A stretch of DNA of 64,000 nucleotides, from positions 1 through 64,000 of the forward strand of contig JBBRNI010000004.1 in the NCBI GenBank assembly GCA_038230395.1. Reading direction: 5' to 3'. Under the pieces are notes generated by a model. It had not been told where the DNA came from, ran no database searches, and worked only from the letters and a program-made list of their open reading frames with translations. This document shows, piece after piece, positions 43,717 through 52,963 of this stretch; position 1 is the first letter of the stretch; the number at the start of each line of letters is the position of its first letter. The position numbers and the translations under genes were made by a program. Origin of the DNA: JBDSWU01 sp038230395. GTDB taxonomy: Bacteria; Patescibacteriota; Saccharimonadia; Saccharimonadales; UBA4665.

Positions 43717-44604
43717 TTAGGCGCCACGACTCCTTTCGAGCTGCTTGCGAATGACGTACAGTTCATTGCGACGCCCTGCCCAAAAAGCGGCCACGATCAA
43801 CGGAATCATCAGTAGACACGGCCACCATATTATTATCGTTCTGATGGTTGCCGAGCTGCCTTTGCCACCACTAGTAGATTGTGTGGCTCCGGTAGCGACT
43901 GCTACTAATTGCAAAAAGGCATTATCGCCATTTTTATCAGTGGCTTTAACAATAACTTTATAGATTCCAGCCGTCTTATAAATGTGCTTGATATTAAAGC
44001 CGCCGGCACCAGGCTGGCTAATCAGGTCCGTTGGCGTGCCATCACCCCAATCAACGCTAATCGCGTAAGGTGGTGTGCCACCACTCAGCAAGATTGGCCA
44101 ATTAATTTCTTGCCCTGGGGGTGCGCCTCGTTGAGCATAAATACTCGTCAGTAAAATCTGGGTACCAAATTGCAAAAATTGAGCATCATTAAATGTCACC
44201 GCTACCGTGTTCGAGTCTGGGCCAGCTTGGTCAAGCGCGTCATAGACCCGAGCAACTAAGTCATTTTGGCCACTAAAAAGATCGATTGGTAGCGTATAAC
44301 TGCCGTTGTCACATTGCACTGACCCCACGAACACATTGTTGGCAAATAACTTTACTAACAGCCCCTTTGGACATAGCCCGTTAACCGTGATCGGCAGGCT
44401 ACTAAAAACGGCACCATTGCCAGGAGCAGTGATGGTCGCACCAGTTTTAGGTGGCGCTGTCGAGATAGTACCCTGCAAACCGATCGAGCCAGAACTAGTT
44501 TGATCGGGAAAGGCGTTAGTGGCCGCGGCAGCGCGAGGCATAGGCACTGCCAATACGCTTATCATCGCACCCAACATCCCCACCCACAACAACACTCGCT
44601 TCAT
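43717..44604 (-). CDS. PKD-domain surface protein 2
   Basis: A signal-like helix (about 4-22, VLLWVGMLGAMISVLAVP) precedes an Ig-like module and a PKD-type module (ISVDWGDGTPTD...KHIYKTAG). A C-terminal transmembrane helix and basic tail (RKQLERSRGA) anchor the protein. It matches the protein at 37565-38701 along its length. The frame opens at a TTG two codons earlier, but the ATG at 44604 has TATACT 7 nt before it and is preferred. It lies next to the surface-protein cluster at 44780-50414 and is probably part of it. Confidence 0.85.
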   Translation of the reverse strand: MKRVLLWVGMLGAMISVLAVPMPRAAAATNAFPDQTSSGSIGLQGTISTAPPKTGATITAPGNGAVFSSLPITVNGLCPKGLLVKLFANNVFVGSVQCDNGSYTLPIDLFSGQNDLVARVYDALDQAGPDSNTVAVTFNDAQFLQFGTQILLTSIYAQRGAPPGQEINWPILLSGGTPPYAISVDWGDGTPTDLISQPGAGGFNIKHIYKTAGIYKVIVKATDKNGDNAFLQLVAVATGATQSTSGGKGSSATIRTIIIWWPCLLMIPLIVAAFWAGRRNELYVIRKQLERSRGA

Positions 44605-44657
44605 ATCCAACAGTATATAAGCATAACCTTATTCCACCAACCTCCCCCAACCCTGCG

Positions 44658-44774
44658 AACATTTCGCTTGAGTGCAGTTTGTGCTGAAAAGTGAGCACCG
44701 GAATGCAGGCGTACTACAAGTACGACGGAATGAGGAGCGGAGCTTTACACGCAAAATGTGCCAAGCGAAACGTT
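44658..44774 (-). repeat. Dispersed structured repeat, copy 2
   Basis: A 117-bp element closed by a 13-bp stem with one G-U (44658-44670 with 44762-44774). It contains TTTGTG/CGCAAA and the central hairpin CGTACT-ACA-AGTACG (44710-44724). It begins 5 nt after the stop of the DUF916-like gene. The internal sequence is close to copy 1, while the outer stem differs completely but still pairs. Confidence 0.8.
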
Positions 44775-44779
44775 AGCAA

Positions 44780-45778
44780 CTAGCGGCGACCAGCGCGTTT
44801 TAAAATACGTCGGTTATAAGCTTTGATTAGTCGAGGAATCCCAAAGATAGCAGCCCCCAGCAACACAACAACCGCCACAAATACGATAATCAGTCCGATT
44901 GGAACAATGTAAATGGTTGTAGCGACACTGAGCAATTGACCATTGCTACCATAGCCAAAGTTGCCTTGTATTTTATACTCCCCGAATTTACCAGTTTTGA
45001 TAGGAACTGAATACCGTCGAATACTGTCAGGTAAAACATTGCCGGGAGGTGTGATGTTGTTGAGTTCATGACTATCAATGATCTTATTAGATCGGTTTTT
45101 GACTAGCACCTTACCAAATGGAGCTTCTTGGATATTACCCTCATTTTGGAAGCGGATCACTATAGACATATTGTTGTTCGTCGTGAAAAAACTGCTGGAA
45201 TGTTTGCCCGAAAAAACGTCAACGCCAGCGATACTAAGCTGTTCTTTGATGTCACCCGGAACTTTCACGAGTATAAGCGAGCCAACACTACCCGACAGAC
45301 TTAGTTGTGTGCCCTTGGCCCCAGAAATATCGGCTGGAGCGAAACGAACAGCGCCGTAATAGCCTCCACCAGCGGCATTAGCTGGCACATTAATAACAAT
45401 TGGGACGATCTTCTGTTCACCAGCTTGCAGCGTTACATTAGTGGTGGGGGCAACAAAACGCTTTAGACTGTGGCTTGGAGCAAACTTTGTGGGGTCAAGA
45501 ATAATTGCTGGGTTGCCACTTTCGTCGGAGTTAGCTACAAAATCATTAATAATCGCCTGAAAGGTAGCCGCCGAACCAGTCACATTAGTTACCGATACAT
45601 TTACGGTTGCACTTTTGCCAGGCTCCACGGTAATGTCACTTCTGACAGGTGAGACTCGAAGCCCATTTCCAACCGGCAACGTGGCAGCGCTAGATCGAAC
45701 AACAGGTGATGCTACACATAGTAGGAGCAATACGGTTATTGCTCCTACGCGTTTTATCCAGCTAGTTCGTGCCTGCAT
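44780..45778 (-). CDS. DUF916-like surface protein with C-terminal anchor
   Basis: A signal helix (about 8-28) is followed by two beta-sandwich modules. The first opens GLRVSPVRSDITVEPGKSA and contains GGGYYGAVRF, reminiscent of the DUF916 proteins that accompany WxL surface proteins in Gram-positive bacteria. A transmembrane helix (about 285-312) and a strongly basic tail (RRILKRAGRR) end it. The frame opens at a TTG at 45862, but that lies over the end of the next gene. The ATG at 45778 has an extended -10 (TGCTATTAT) about 30 nt upstream and AAGGAAA between. The paralogous surface genes upstream may depend on it. Confidence 0.8.
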   Translation of the reverse strand: MQARTSWIKRVGAITVLLLLCVASPVVRSSAATLPVGNGLRVSPVRSDITVEPGKSATVNVSVTNVTGSAATFQAIINDFVANSDESGNPAIILDPTKFAPSHSLKRFVAPTTNVTLQAGEQKIVPIVINVPANAAGGGYYGAVRFAPADISGAKGTQLSLSGSVGSLILVKVPGDIKEQLSIAGVDVFSGKHSSSFFTTNNNMSIVIRFQNEGNIQEAPFGKVLVKNRSNKIIDSHELNNITPPGNVLPDSIRRYSVPIKTGKFGEYKIQGNFGYGSNGQLLSVATTIYIVPIGLIIVFVAVVVLLGAAIFGIPRLIKAYNRRILKRAGRR

Positions 45779-45843
45779 GGTTCTGTCTGTTTCCTTCTTC
45801 TTACTGGTAATAATAGCAAACCGCTTTAGCCTAGACAAGTCGA

Positions 45844-46929
45844 CTAGAAGTTTGCCAAACAAACATAGGTGACTGTACTAACATAAATACCTGGCGATTG
45901 GGTTTTGGGAACGTTAACAATATAGCTCGACGTATACAGTCTCAAGTTGTCTGGTACGGCCGTACTAATTATGGTGTCTCCAGGGGTAAATCGATAGATG
46001 TTTGGCTGAGCGTAATTAGGTTGTGGCCCACTGACTCCTGGCCCGCTGACTTCATTACCACCAACGGGTGTTGTGTTGGTTTTGAGGTTGAAGCCAAATT
46101 GGCCAGTGCCTGGTCGCGAAACATCCCCAACAGCTAGAGCCACGATAATATTGTTACCACTGGCCAGTGTTGTGCCTGTAATGCTGACCGCATACCCCTG
46201 TTCGGCGTTGGTAGCCACTAATAATTGTGACGTCGCGCTACTGGCTTTAACAGATGAAAACTCGCCAAAATCAATGTAATCGCCAACACCGTTCGCGCAG
46301 TTAAGTCCACCGATGGTAATCGCTGTGCAAAATAGCAAGTATGGAGGCACCTCAGCCGTTATAGTAACTTGATTAGCAATCGAGAAGACAATGCCGCCGT
46401 AGTCACTAGCTGGGCCACTGGCATCAACGCTAGCAAATGTTTGCACCCGAGCGTAGTATGACCCGGGCGATGAGGGGTTCTTAACTTCATCGAAGCCATA
46501 TGTGGCCCGCCCGGTGCTGGCAGGCGCTGGGACACGACTCAAAATTATGGTGTTGGCATTGGACGCTGGGCTAACAGTAAAGCCAGTTACACCACTTTGC
46601 GTCACGAAGTTGGCCGTTGATGTGTCTAATCCGGCTGGAACGCTACAGGGATCCTCTGGGAACGGATCATTCGAACAGAACTGAATCTTGATCGAACCGA
46701 TAGTACCAGCAGTTACTAAGCTAAAATTAAGCTGGTATAAAGTGTGCGCACTAACTTCGTTACTACTAAGACTCAGTGAGCGCTCACCAAGTTGGGCACC
46801 ATAGGCTGCCACGAACAAATAATGAATTACCAACACGCTGAGTGCCACCAGTGGAACTAGTGTAGTTAATGCGCTAGTAAGCCGTGCTGGAAGATTCCGT
46901 GGCCAGCGCAGCGCGTGTATGGCGGGCAT
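45844..46929 (-). CDS. Secreted beta-rich surface protein A, 361 aa
   Basis: No named family is recognised. An N-terminal helix (about 22-40) serves as a signal or anchor and the rest is Ser/Thr/Asn-rich beta sequence. Two modules are visible. The first (IKIQFCSNDPFPEDPCSVP) matches the next protein upstream (48385). The second (GQFGFNLKTNTTP...PNIYRFTPGDTI...YIVNVPKTQSPGIY) matches the protein at 48452-49222. It therefore shares one module with each neighbour. Cys pairs may form disulfides. It is the middle gene of a tandem cluster and starts 10 nt after the 481-aa gene stops. Confidence 0.8.
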   Translation of the reverse strand: MPAIHALRWPRNLPARLTSALTTLVPLVALSVLVIHYLFVAAYGAQLGERSLSLSSNEVSAHTLYQLNFSLVTAGTIGSIKIQFCSNDPFPEDPCSVPAGLDTSTANFVTQSGVTGFTVSPASNANTIILSRVPAPASTGRATYGFDEVKNPSSPGSYYARVQTFASVDASGPASDYGGIVFSIANQVTITAEVPPYLLFCTAITIGGLNCANGVGDYIDFGEFSSVKASSATSQLLVATNAEQGYAVSITGTTLASGNNIIVALAVGDVSRPGTGQFGFNLKTNTTPVGGNEVSGPGVSGPQPNYAQPNIYRFTPGDTIISTAVPDNLRLYTSSYIVNVPKTQSPGIYVSTVTYVCLANF

Positions 46930-46939
46930 AGCTTAGACC

Positions 46940-48385
46940 CTAGAATGTGCCAGTAGCAATCAAGCTTAGGTTGGCAGTGTATATACCAGCTGGTGTAGTT
47001 AGTGAGGCGGTAGCTGCGAAGGTATAGCGTGCGTCTATGCGCGAGATTGGAGCAGTAGCTGTTAGCACTGTACTACCAAACAAGCCAGTGACCGCACCAT
47101 TGTAGCTAGATTGGTTCGGGAAACTTGCGTTAAAACCAGTAGCTGTCGTATTGTCCATGCCAAAATGGGTAGTAGGAAGGTTAGGAACGTTACCAGTAAA
47201 GCTGTAGTTAGCGGCGCTGTAGTAAGGTGACGTAGGGGTCAGGGTACCAATAGCAGCCGGCCCGGCCTGTGTAGTTGGAGTGTATGTGTTAATTGCGACA
47301 CCAAAGGCAGCCGTACCAGCAGTCATCGCAATGGGACCAGTGTTAGCACCAGCATTAATTGCTGGGATAGCACAGGTACCGCTCGCTGCTGTAGTACTCG
47401 GAGTGGCACCACCCGTGTAAATACCGGGAACGTAGTCAGCACTTAGTCCACCACAAGGGATGTTGCTGTGCATGTTAATGACTGCACCGTAGGTGGCATT
47501 GGTTGATAGCTGAGTCCATATATTACCGTAGTCAACCTGGCTAGTATCCAAGACTGCTGTAGGTGAACCGTGCCCCAGAATCAAGTTTGGTGGCGCGGCC
47601 GTTGAGGCCGTATCGCCACAATCGCCTGTTGTCGTCCAGGTGTTAGGATCGGCGCCAGAAACGCAGAAGGTCAAAGTTTCTTGGACGCGGGCTGTGATGG
47701 TTATGACAGCATCAGTACTCAGAGCTATGCCGCCGTAGTCTGTATAGCCACTGGTAGCAGCGGCGGCGGCGTTAGTGTAGGTTCCATATGTAGCACTCGT
47801 AAAGGTGTAGATGCGGGCATAGTAACTACCTTTTGTGGCGGCGGACAGTGTGCTCGGATTTGTAATGTGCAGAATCTTGAAGTTTTGTTGCGTATTGGCC
47901 GCCAATTGAGCGCCAGTCGTCACTGCTAGCTTAATGACAGGGTTAGGGGCATTGCTATTAGTAATCGACCAACCAGCACTTGTGAGGTTGCCCGTATCTG
48001 TTGGATCAATTGCCGCTCCAACTACTGACATACCAGTTGGGGCAGAACAGGTGTCACCGATAATTGGATCGTTTTGACAAAAATCAATAATCATACTTGA
48101 GGTCGCCGTAGCACCAGTCTTGAATGAAACTTTATAGGTAACATCAAGACCGCTGCTTACCCCTGAGGTAAATGTGCCATTGCTTGGCGAGGAGTCACTA
48201 AGTTGGATACTACGGAACTGTAACTGAACAGCCTGTGCCTGTCCAAAATGCAACAGCGGTAGAGAAGCTACTAGCATAACCATCGCCGTGACGATGTAAC
48301 TTATCTGCCGTAGTTTACGCAATTGAGTCGTAATTGAATTTTTTATAGTGGTCATTTGTTTTTGTTTAGACTGTACAAGAATCAT
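46940..48385 (-). CDS. Secreted beta-rich surface protein B, 481 aa
   Basis: An N-terminal signal helix (about 32-52) ends near HFGQAQA. The mature part starts with a module (IIDFCQNDPIIGDTCSAP... GSYYARIYTF...YGGIALS) shared with surface protein A. A second beta region, rich in Gly, Ala and Thr, ends with PAGIYTANLSLIATGTF, similar to the ends of its neighbours. The function is probably structural or adhesive. The start is uncertain: a TGGTAGGAT box overlaps the ATG at 48385, so the ATG at 48355 may be the real one. Confidence 0.8.
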   Translation of the reverse strand: MILVQSKQKQMTTIKNSITTQLRKLRQISYIVTAMVMLVASLPLLHFGQAQAVQLQFRSIQLSDSSPSNGTFTSGVSSGLDVTYKVSFKTGATATSSMIIDFCQNDPIIGDTCSAPTGMSVVGAAIDPTDTGNLTSAGWSITNSNAPNPVIKLAVTTGAQLAANTQQNFKILHITNPSTLSAATKGSYYARIYTFTSATYGTYTNAAAAATSGYTDYGGIALSTDAVITITARVQETLTFCVSGADPNTWTTTGDCGDTASTAAPPNLILGHGSPTAVLDTSQVDYGNIWTQLSTNATYGAVINMHSNIPCGGLSADYVPGIYTGGATPSTTAASGTCAIPAINAGANTGPIAMTAGTAAFGVAINTYTPTTQAGPAAIGTLTPTSPYYSAANYSFTGNVPNLPTTHFGMDNTTATGFNASFPNQSSYNGAVTGLFGSTVLTATAPISRIDARYTFAATASLTTPAGIYTANLSLIATGTF

Positions 48386-48451
48386 CCTACCATGCTTATG
48401 TTTTACCTACAATAGATTTTGAACTGGTGGTTGTGTATTTATCCACAGCTT

Positions 48452-49222
48452 TCAATATGTCGCCGTCGCTACTAGCACATGGTGGAGTTCATAAGTACCA
48501 CCTGGCGTGACTGAACTGATATTAAAAATATACGAAATTGTGTAATTAGTGTAGCTGGAACTCGAGTTGGAATAGGCTATTGTGTCATCCTTACGGTAGA
48601 CATACATATTGGGGCTACTATAGTCTGGCGCCACTAACCCAAAACTGAAGGTACTGTCTGGGGAATCTGTTTTATTAGCACCAAAGCTTACCGGGCTGGT
48701 ATTGGCGACTAGATTAATGCCAAACTGTTCTGTGCCTGCGCTGGAAGCAGTTGGCACGCTGCTGATTGCTTGCATGGTGTAGGCATTATTAACTGGTGGG
48801 CCAGAGGCGTTTACCACAGAATAGCCGTGTGATAAGTAAGCTTTGATGGAAAAACTAGATGTAGCGGTTTTGGTGCTAGCCGCGCTGAGCGCTCCCAGGT
48901 CGATATTTGGATTATTGACAGTAAACTGTATGTATGGCTGTCGATCAGTGTTAAACCCACCCTGAGCCTGGAAATTAGCGCTGTTGGTGTTGCCAACTAC
49001 ACTCTCACCTGCCGATTGTTTAGAACAAAAGTTTGTTGAACAGCTATTGAGCTCACCGCCACTACCAAAAAAAACCTCGTTAACTTGGTAGTTACTTGAT
49101 GACGATTGCGCCGCTAAAACTATTGCCGGAGCACTAAGTAATGACAGCACCAAAAACACTGCTATTTTGATTGTTTTCGACCACTTATTTTTGTTTACGT
49201 TCCAGGCTAACATGGTACTCAT
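48452..49222 (-). CDS. Secreted beta-rich surface protein C, 256 aa
   Basis: A signal helix (about 18-37, ending VLAAQS) is followed by a Ser-rich mature part. The C-terminal module (TEQFGINLVANTSP...PNMYVYRKDDTI...YIFNISSVTPGGTY) corresponds to that of surface protein A. Two closely spaced Cys (SCSTNFC) probably form a disulfide. The frame opens at TTG 49234; the ATG at 49222 is preferred. It is the first gene of the surface cluster on this strand. Confidence 0.8.
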   Translation of the reverse strand: MSTMLAWNVNKNKWSKTIKIAVFLVLSLLSAPAIVLAAQSSSSNYQVNEVFFGSGGELNSCSTNFCSKQSAGESVVGNTNSANFQAQGGFNTDRQPYIQFTVNNPNIDLGALSAASTKTATSSFSIKAYLSHGYSVVNASGPPVNNAYTMQAISSVPTASSAGTEQFGINLVANTSPVSFGANKTDSPDSTFSFGLVAPDYSSPNMYVYRKDDTIAYSNSSSSYTNYTISYIFNISSVTPGGTYELHHVLVATATY

Positions 49223-49391
49223 ATCATGCCGCAAAACTATCTAAAAGGCAATGCGTTTACGCTTAGAGACGGTTTCTAGTATGCTATAAGTACCAACTAA
49301 TTCCTGTCACCAAATTACAATAAGGAGTCGACAAGAGCCAAACAAGAGTCATAGAGTCAACTAGTCAATAAGACAAGAGCCAAAATAAGAC

Positions 49392-50414
49392 ATGGACGCA
49401 TCCAAACCGCCAACACAGCCAACGCCAGAACCACCGGCAGATGATGAAGACGCCCTTGAGGGTCAGACCAGCACCGTCGAGTCTGTTGGCGACTCACTCG
49501 ATCCTGGCACTATTGATGCTACTAGCGCAGTACCATCAGCTGGTTCGCCCACGCCAGTGCCAATACGCAAAGCTGGTTTTAAACAGAAGCTACAACACTT
49601 CAATCTCTACCTTTTAGTTTTTGTTTTTATATTGATTTTGGCGGGTGCGATCTCTGCTATAGCCTATTTTCAAAGTAAAAAAGCTACTACTATAACTACG
49701 CTTAAAGCCCAGACTCTTACCCAGCAGACCTTGCAGCAAGTTGCCAGTAGCGATGCTACGATTGGTAACGCCCAACAAATTTTGAACGTTGAATCTAGCG
49801 CAGTCTTTGCCGGTAAGGTATTGATTCGTGATGGGCTCGAAGTTGCCGGAAACCTCCAAATTGGTGGTACCGTGGCCCTAAGTAATATTACTGTTTCAGG
49901 AACCAGTTCGCTTGGCCAAGTACAGATCAGCAAAAATTTATCAGTCGCTGGTGATACCGCGTTACAAGGTAGCTTGGCCATCGCCAAAAGTCTACAAGTA
50001 AACGGTGGTGGCACATTCTCAGGTCCGATCTCTGCGCCGCAAATTGCCACCTCAGGCTTGCAACTCAATAGTGACCTAGTGCTAACGCACCATATTATAA
50101 CTGGTGGTGGCACACCAAACCGAATAAATGGTCCAGCGCTAGGCTCTGGTGGTAGCGCCAGCGTCGGAGGCTCTGATACCGGTGGGAACGTGACAATTAA
50201 CACTGGTAGTAGCCCGCCAGCAGGTTGCTTTGTGACTATAATATTCACCACCAAATATAGCGCAATACCTCACGTTATATTAACGCCCGTAGGCTCTGCT
50301 GGTGGTGGTCTTGCCTACTACGTCAATCATGACACTTCAAGCTTCAGCATCTGTGATGCTAGCCCACCGCCAGCTGGTAGTTCATTTGGCTTCGACTACT
50401 TTGTATTTGACTAA
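49392..50414 (+). CDS. Membrane-anchored beta-helix fibre-like protein
   Basis: A disordered acidic N-terminus (1-60) and a transmembrane helix (about 74-95) lead to a run of short repeats of the type (V/L)xVxGxxxLxG (LEVAGNLQIGGTVAL, LSVAGDTALQGSLAI), which suggests a beta-helix or trimeric fibre. The last 75 residues form a separate head (AGCFVTIIFTTKYSAIPHVILTPVG...FGFDYFVFD), a tip resembling phage tail-fibre ends. It is divergent from the surface cluster. The leader of about 100 nt carries a 13-nt direct repeat (49330 and 49372). Confidence 0.8.
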   Translation: MDASKPPTQPTPEPPADDEDALEGQTSTVESVGDSLDPGTIDATSAVPSAGSPTPVPIRKAGFKQKLQHFNLYLLVFVFILILAGAISAIAYFQSKKATTITTLKAQTLTQQTLQQVASSDATIGNAQQILNVESSAVFAGKVLIRDGLEVAGNLQIGGTVALSNITVSGTSSLGQVQISKNLSVAGDTALQGSLAIAKSLQVNGGGTFSGPISAPQIATSGLQLNSDLVLTHHIITGGGTPNRINGPALGSGGSASVGGSDTGGNVTINTGSSPPAGCFVTIIFTTKYSAIPHVILTPVGSAGGGLAYYVNHDTSSFSICDASPPPAGSSFGFDYFVFD

Positions 50415-50431
50415 TAGAGCTCTAGTTAAAC

Positions 50432-50788
50432 TTAAACGTCAAGAAAAACAATAAGTTCGTCAGCTTTTACGTGCATAATGCCGCCCGAAATACGAATCTT
50501 TTGCTCACCTTTATTAACTGTTCGGATGATCATATCACAAGGTAAAAGTAAGGATATAAAGTTATGGTGTTTAGGCAAAATGTCAAAAGGTCCAGTAGCA
50601 TTCTCAGCTGAAACACTAAAGGCTGGGCCATCATAATAATCACGAAACGGCGAATGTACTTTGACTGCCATAGTGAGCTTTCCTGGCTGCTGATTATAGT
50701 CGGCGACTGCTCGGTCTTGCATTTTTTCTAGATCAGTTTTAACTAGCTCAGGATTGTCTAAAACTCTCTTGTCGTCAACGTCGCTCAT
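50432..50788 (-). CDS. atpC: ATP synthase epsilon subunit
   Basis: The 118-aa protein has an N-terminal extension of about 35 residues before the epsilon beta-sandwich (AVKVHSPFRDYYDGPAFSVSAENATGPFDILPKHHNF). The GPFDILPKH segment is the signature of this subunit. The C-terminal helical hairpin of epsilon is missing: the protein ends at the last beta strand (ADELIVFLDV). That hairpin is an inhibitor of ATP hydrolysis in many bacteria. It is the last gene of the F1 operon, 7 nt after atpD. Confidence 0.92.
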   Translation of the reverse strand: MSDVDDKRVLDNPELVKTDLEKMQDRAVADYNQQPGKLTMAVKVHSPFRDYYDGPAFSVSAENATGPFDILPKHHNFISLLLPCDMIIRTVNKGEQKIRISGGIMHVKADELIVFLDV

Positions 50789-50795
50789 AGCTTGC

Positions 50796-52100
50796 TCAGA
50801 CTACAATCTCTTCAATGCTTTGGAGCGTTTGCTCGCGCGTGAAGAAATCACCAGGGATGCCGTTATGCTTGGTCATAACGTTCATATTTTGCGTAAAATT
50901 GGCTATCAATTTTTTGGCTTTGGCGTAGTCGGCACGATCAGCCGGCGATAGTTCGTTTTCACCAATAATAGCAATGATACCCTTCAGTGATTCATACTTT
51001 TGCAGCAAAGCTTGAACCTGAACACTCAATAAATAGTGGCGATCGCCGACAATTTCTGGCGTTAGCAATGATGAGGTAGTCAGGTTGAGGTCAACAGCTG
51101 GACGAATACCTTGCTCAGCGACTTTTCGTGACAGCACGATAATCGAATCCATTTCGTGCTGAATAAACTGCACCGCTGGGTCAGAAATATCGTCAGCCGG
51201 GACATAGATTGTCTGGACAGATGTAATTGAGCCATTTTCATTTGAGCTTAAGCGGTCTTGTAGCACTTTGACGTCCGAAAAGATAGTTGGCTCATAACCA
51301 CCTTCGTTTGGCACTTGGTCAAGAATTGTCGATAGCTCATTGCGAGCTTGGATATAACGGAACATATTATCTGCAAAAAATAAAATATCTTTGTGCAAGA
51401 CGTCACGGAAATACTCAGCTGAGGCAGTAGCTGAAATGCCGATCAGCGCGCGCTGCACAGGGTTTTCATTCATTTGCGCGAAAAACATGCAGGTGTTTTT
51501 GAGGAGGTCGTTCTCTTTGAGCGTTATAAATAGTTCATGACCTTCGCGAATACGCTCACCAATACCTGAGAAGAACGACAAGCCCGTTCCCGAGCGAGCC
51601 ACGTTATTAATCATTTCCATAGTCAGCACGGTCTTACCGACACCAGCACCACCAATAATGCCGACCTTGCGACCTTTGACAAAGGGGGTGAAGAAATCCA
51701 TAACTTTAATACCAGTCTCTAGAATTTCAGGTTTAGTGACCGAGAAGTCTGTCGTACGTGGCGGGAGTTTTAGGATATCTTTGTACAGCACATCGTCCCC
51801 AGTTATGGGCGGTAAACCATCTAGTGGGTCACCGAGGGCGTTCAAAATACGGCCAATCGTAATCTCACCCAACGGCACTTCTATGCCTTTGTGCGTACGC
51901 TCTACACCCATGCCTTTTGTGATGCGCAGATCGCTACGAACATTCAAACAAAATGCTACGCCACCTGGCTCCATGTGATCAACTAATAATTGAGTATCAT
52001 GCCCGTTGCCAACAACCACGAGCTCGTTCAAATTAGGAGCATCATCATCAAATTGCGCGCGGACAACAAGGTCCTTAACCATAGTGATTGTGCCCGACAT
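50796..52100 (-). CDS. atpD: ATP synthase beta subunit
   Basis: This catalytic F1 subunit has Walker A GGAGVGKT (about 145-152), GIGERIREG with the catalytic Glu, the Walker B region DILFFADNMFR and ELSPADR in place of the usual DELSEED lever. At 434 aa it is a little shorter than common beta subunits (about 460-480). Its ATG overlaps the atpG stop by one base. Catalytic residues are intact, so ATP synthesis or hydrolysis should be possible. Confidence 0.97.
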   Translation of the reverse strand: MSGTITMVKDLVVRAQFDDDAPNLNELVVVGNGHDTQLLVDHMEPGGVAFCLNVRSDLRITKGMGVERTHKGIEVPLGEITIGRILNALGDPLDGLPPITGDDVLYKDILKLPPRTTDFSVTKPEILETGIKVMDFFTPFVKGRKVGIIGGAGVGKTVLTMEMINNVARSGTGLSFFSGIGERIREGHELFITLKENDLLKNTCMFFAQMNENPVQRALIGISATASAEYFRDVLHKDILFFADNMFRYIQARNELSTILDQVPNEGGYEPTIFSDVKVLQDRLSSNENGSITSVQTIYVPADDISDPAVQFIQHEMDSIIVLSRKVAEQGIRPAVDLNLTTSSLLTPEIVGDRHYLLSVQVQALLQKYESLKGIIAIIGENELSPADRADYAKAKKLIANFTQNMNVMTKHNGIPGDFFTREQTLQSIEEIVV

Positions 52101-52963
52101 TAGCTTACAACTCCGCTTCTGACTTTTTTCATACCGTTAATAATCTCTTTCAATCGTTCGTCTTTGATGCCACGTCTTGCTCGGTTGAAATCCATGTGTA
52201 ATTCGTTTTTCGACTCGTCAGCTCGCTGGTGCGAAGCCGTCATTGCTCGAAACCTTGAAGCATATTGCGCCAGCTTTGACTCTAGAATTAACTGACTAAT
52301 CGCAATCTGCATCATAGACCGCTCCAAGTGAGCCGCCACAGCATATGTGCTTGGTTCAAAAATGTAATTATCTTCACTAATAATTTCATCGGGGTTATCA
52401 CTGATGTCAGCTCGCTCCTTGATAGCAGATGAAAGCTCGATTCGCTTAACATCTTGAACCATAAGCGACACATACTCCTGGTAAAACATTTTAGTCGATT
52501 TGTACTGTTGAACCTCGCGAATAATTGGCGTGACGTTAATATTTTGATCTTTTTTGGGTAATTTAAAATACTTTTTGTAAGATACTCCTCGCTGCGCTAA
52601 TTGCATGGCACCGTGGTGACCGATACATATAATCTCGTTAGCTTCGGGTGAATAATCTTTGAGCATTAGCTGGACTAACTTTTGGTCAATATCACCACTA
52701 AAACCACCTTCGGCGGTGATGATAACATACAACTCTTTATCAATGGCTCCAGCGGTGTCCTGTGATCGCCCAAAAGTAAACATACTATCAACACGTAGCT
52801 GTGAGTAAATTTTCCATAAATCATTAAAAAACCTAGTTGATTGTAATACCTGACTTTTAGTCTGGGCAATACGCATGCTGGCTATGCCTTCAAAAACGCT
52901 GGTTAGCTCAACGAGCGTCGCCATGGAGGCTTCTTCGCGGGCAATTTCGGCTGGTCGCCTCAT
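52100..52963 (-). CDS. atpG: ATP synthase gamma subunit
   Basis: The 287-aa protein has the long N-terminal helix (MRIAQTKSQVLQSTRFF) and the C-terminal helix (FRAMTASHQRADESKNELHMDFNRARR) that form the rotor shaft, with a Rossmann-like domain between (YVIITAEGGFSGDIDQKLVQ). It rotates within the alpha-beta ring. It overlaps atpA by 4 bp (ATGA) and atpD by one base. Confidence 0.95.
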   Translation of the reverse strand: MRRPAEIAREEASMATLVELTSVFEGIASMRIAQTKSQVLQSTRFFNDLWKIYSQLRVDSMFTFGRSQDTAGAIDKELYVIITAEGGFSGDIDQKLVQLMLKDYSPEANEIICIGHHGAMQLAQRGVSYKKYFKLPKKDQNINVTPIIREVQQYKSTKMFYQEYVSLMVQDVKRIELSSAIKERADISDNPDEIISEDNYIFEPSTYAVAAHLERSMMQIAISQLILESKLAQYASRFRAMTASHQRADESKNELHMDFNRARRGIKDERLKEIINGMKKVRSGVVS

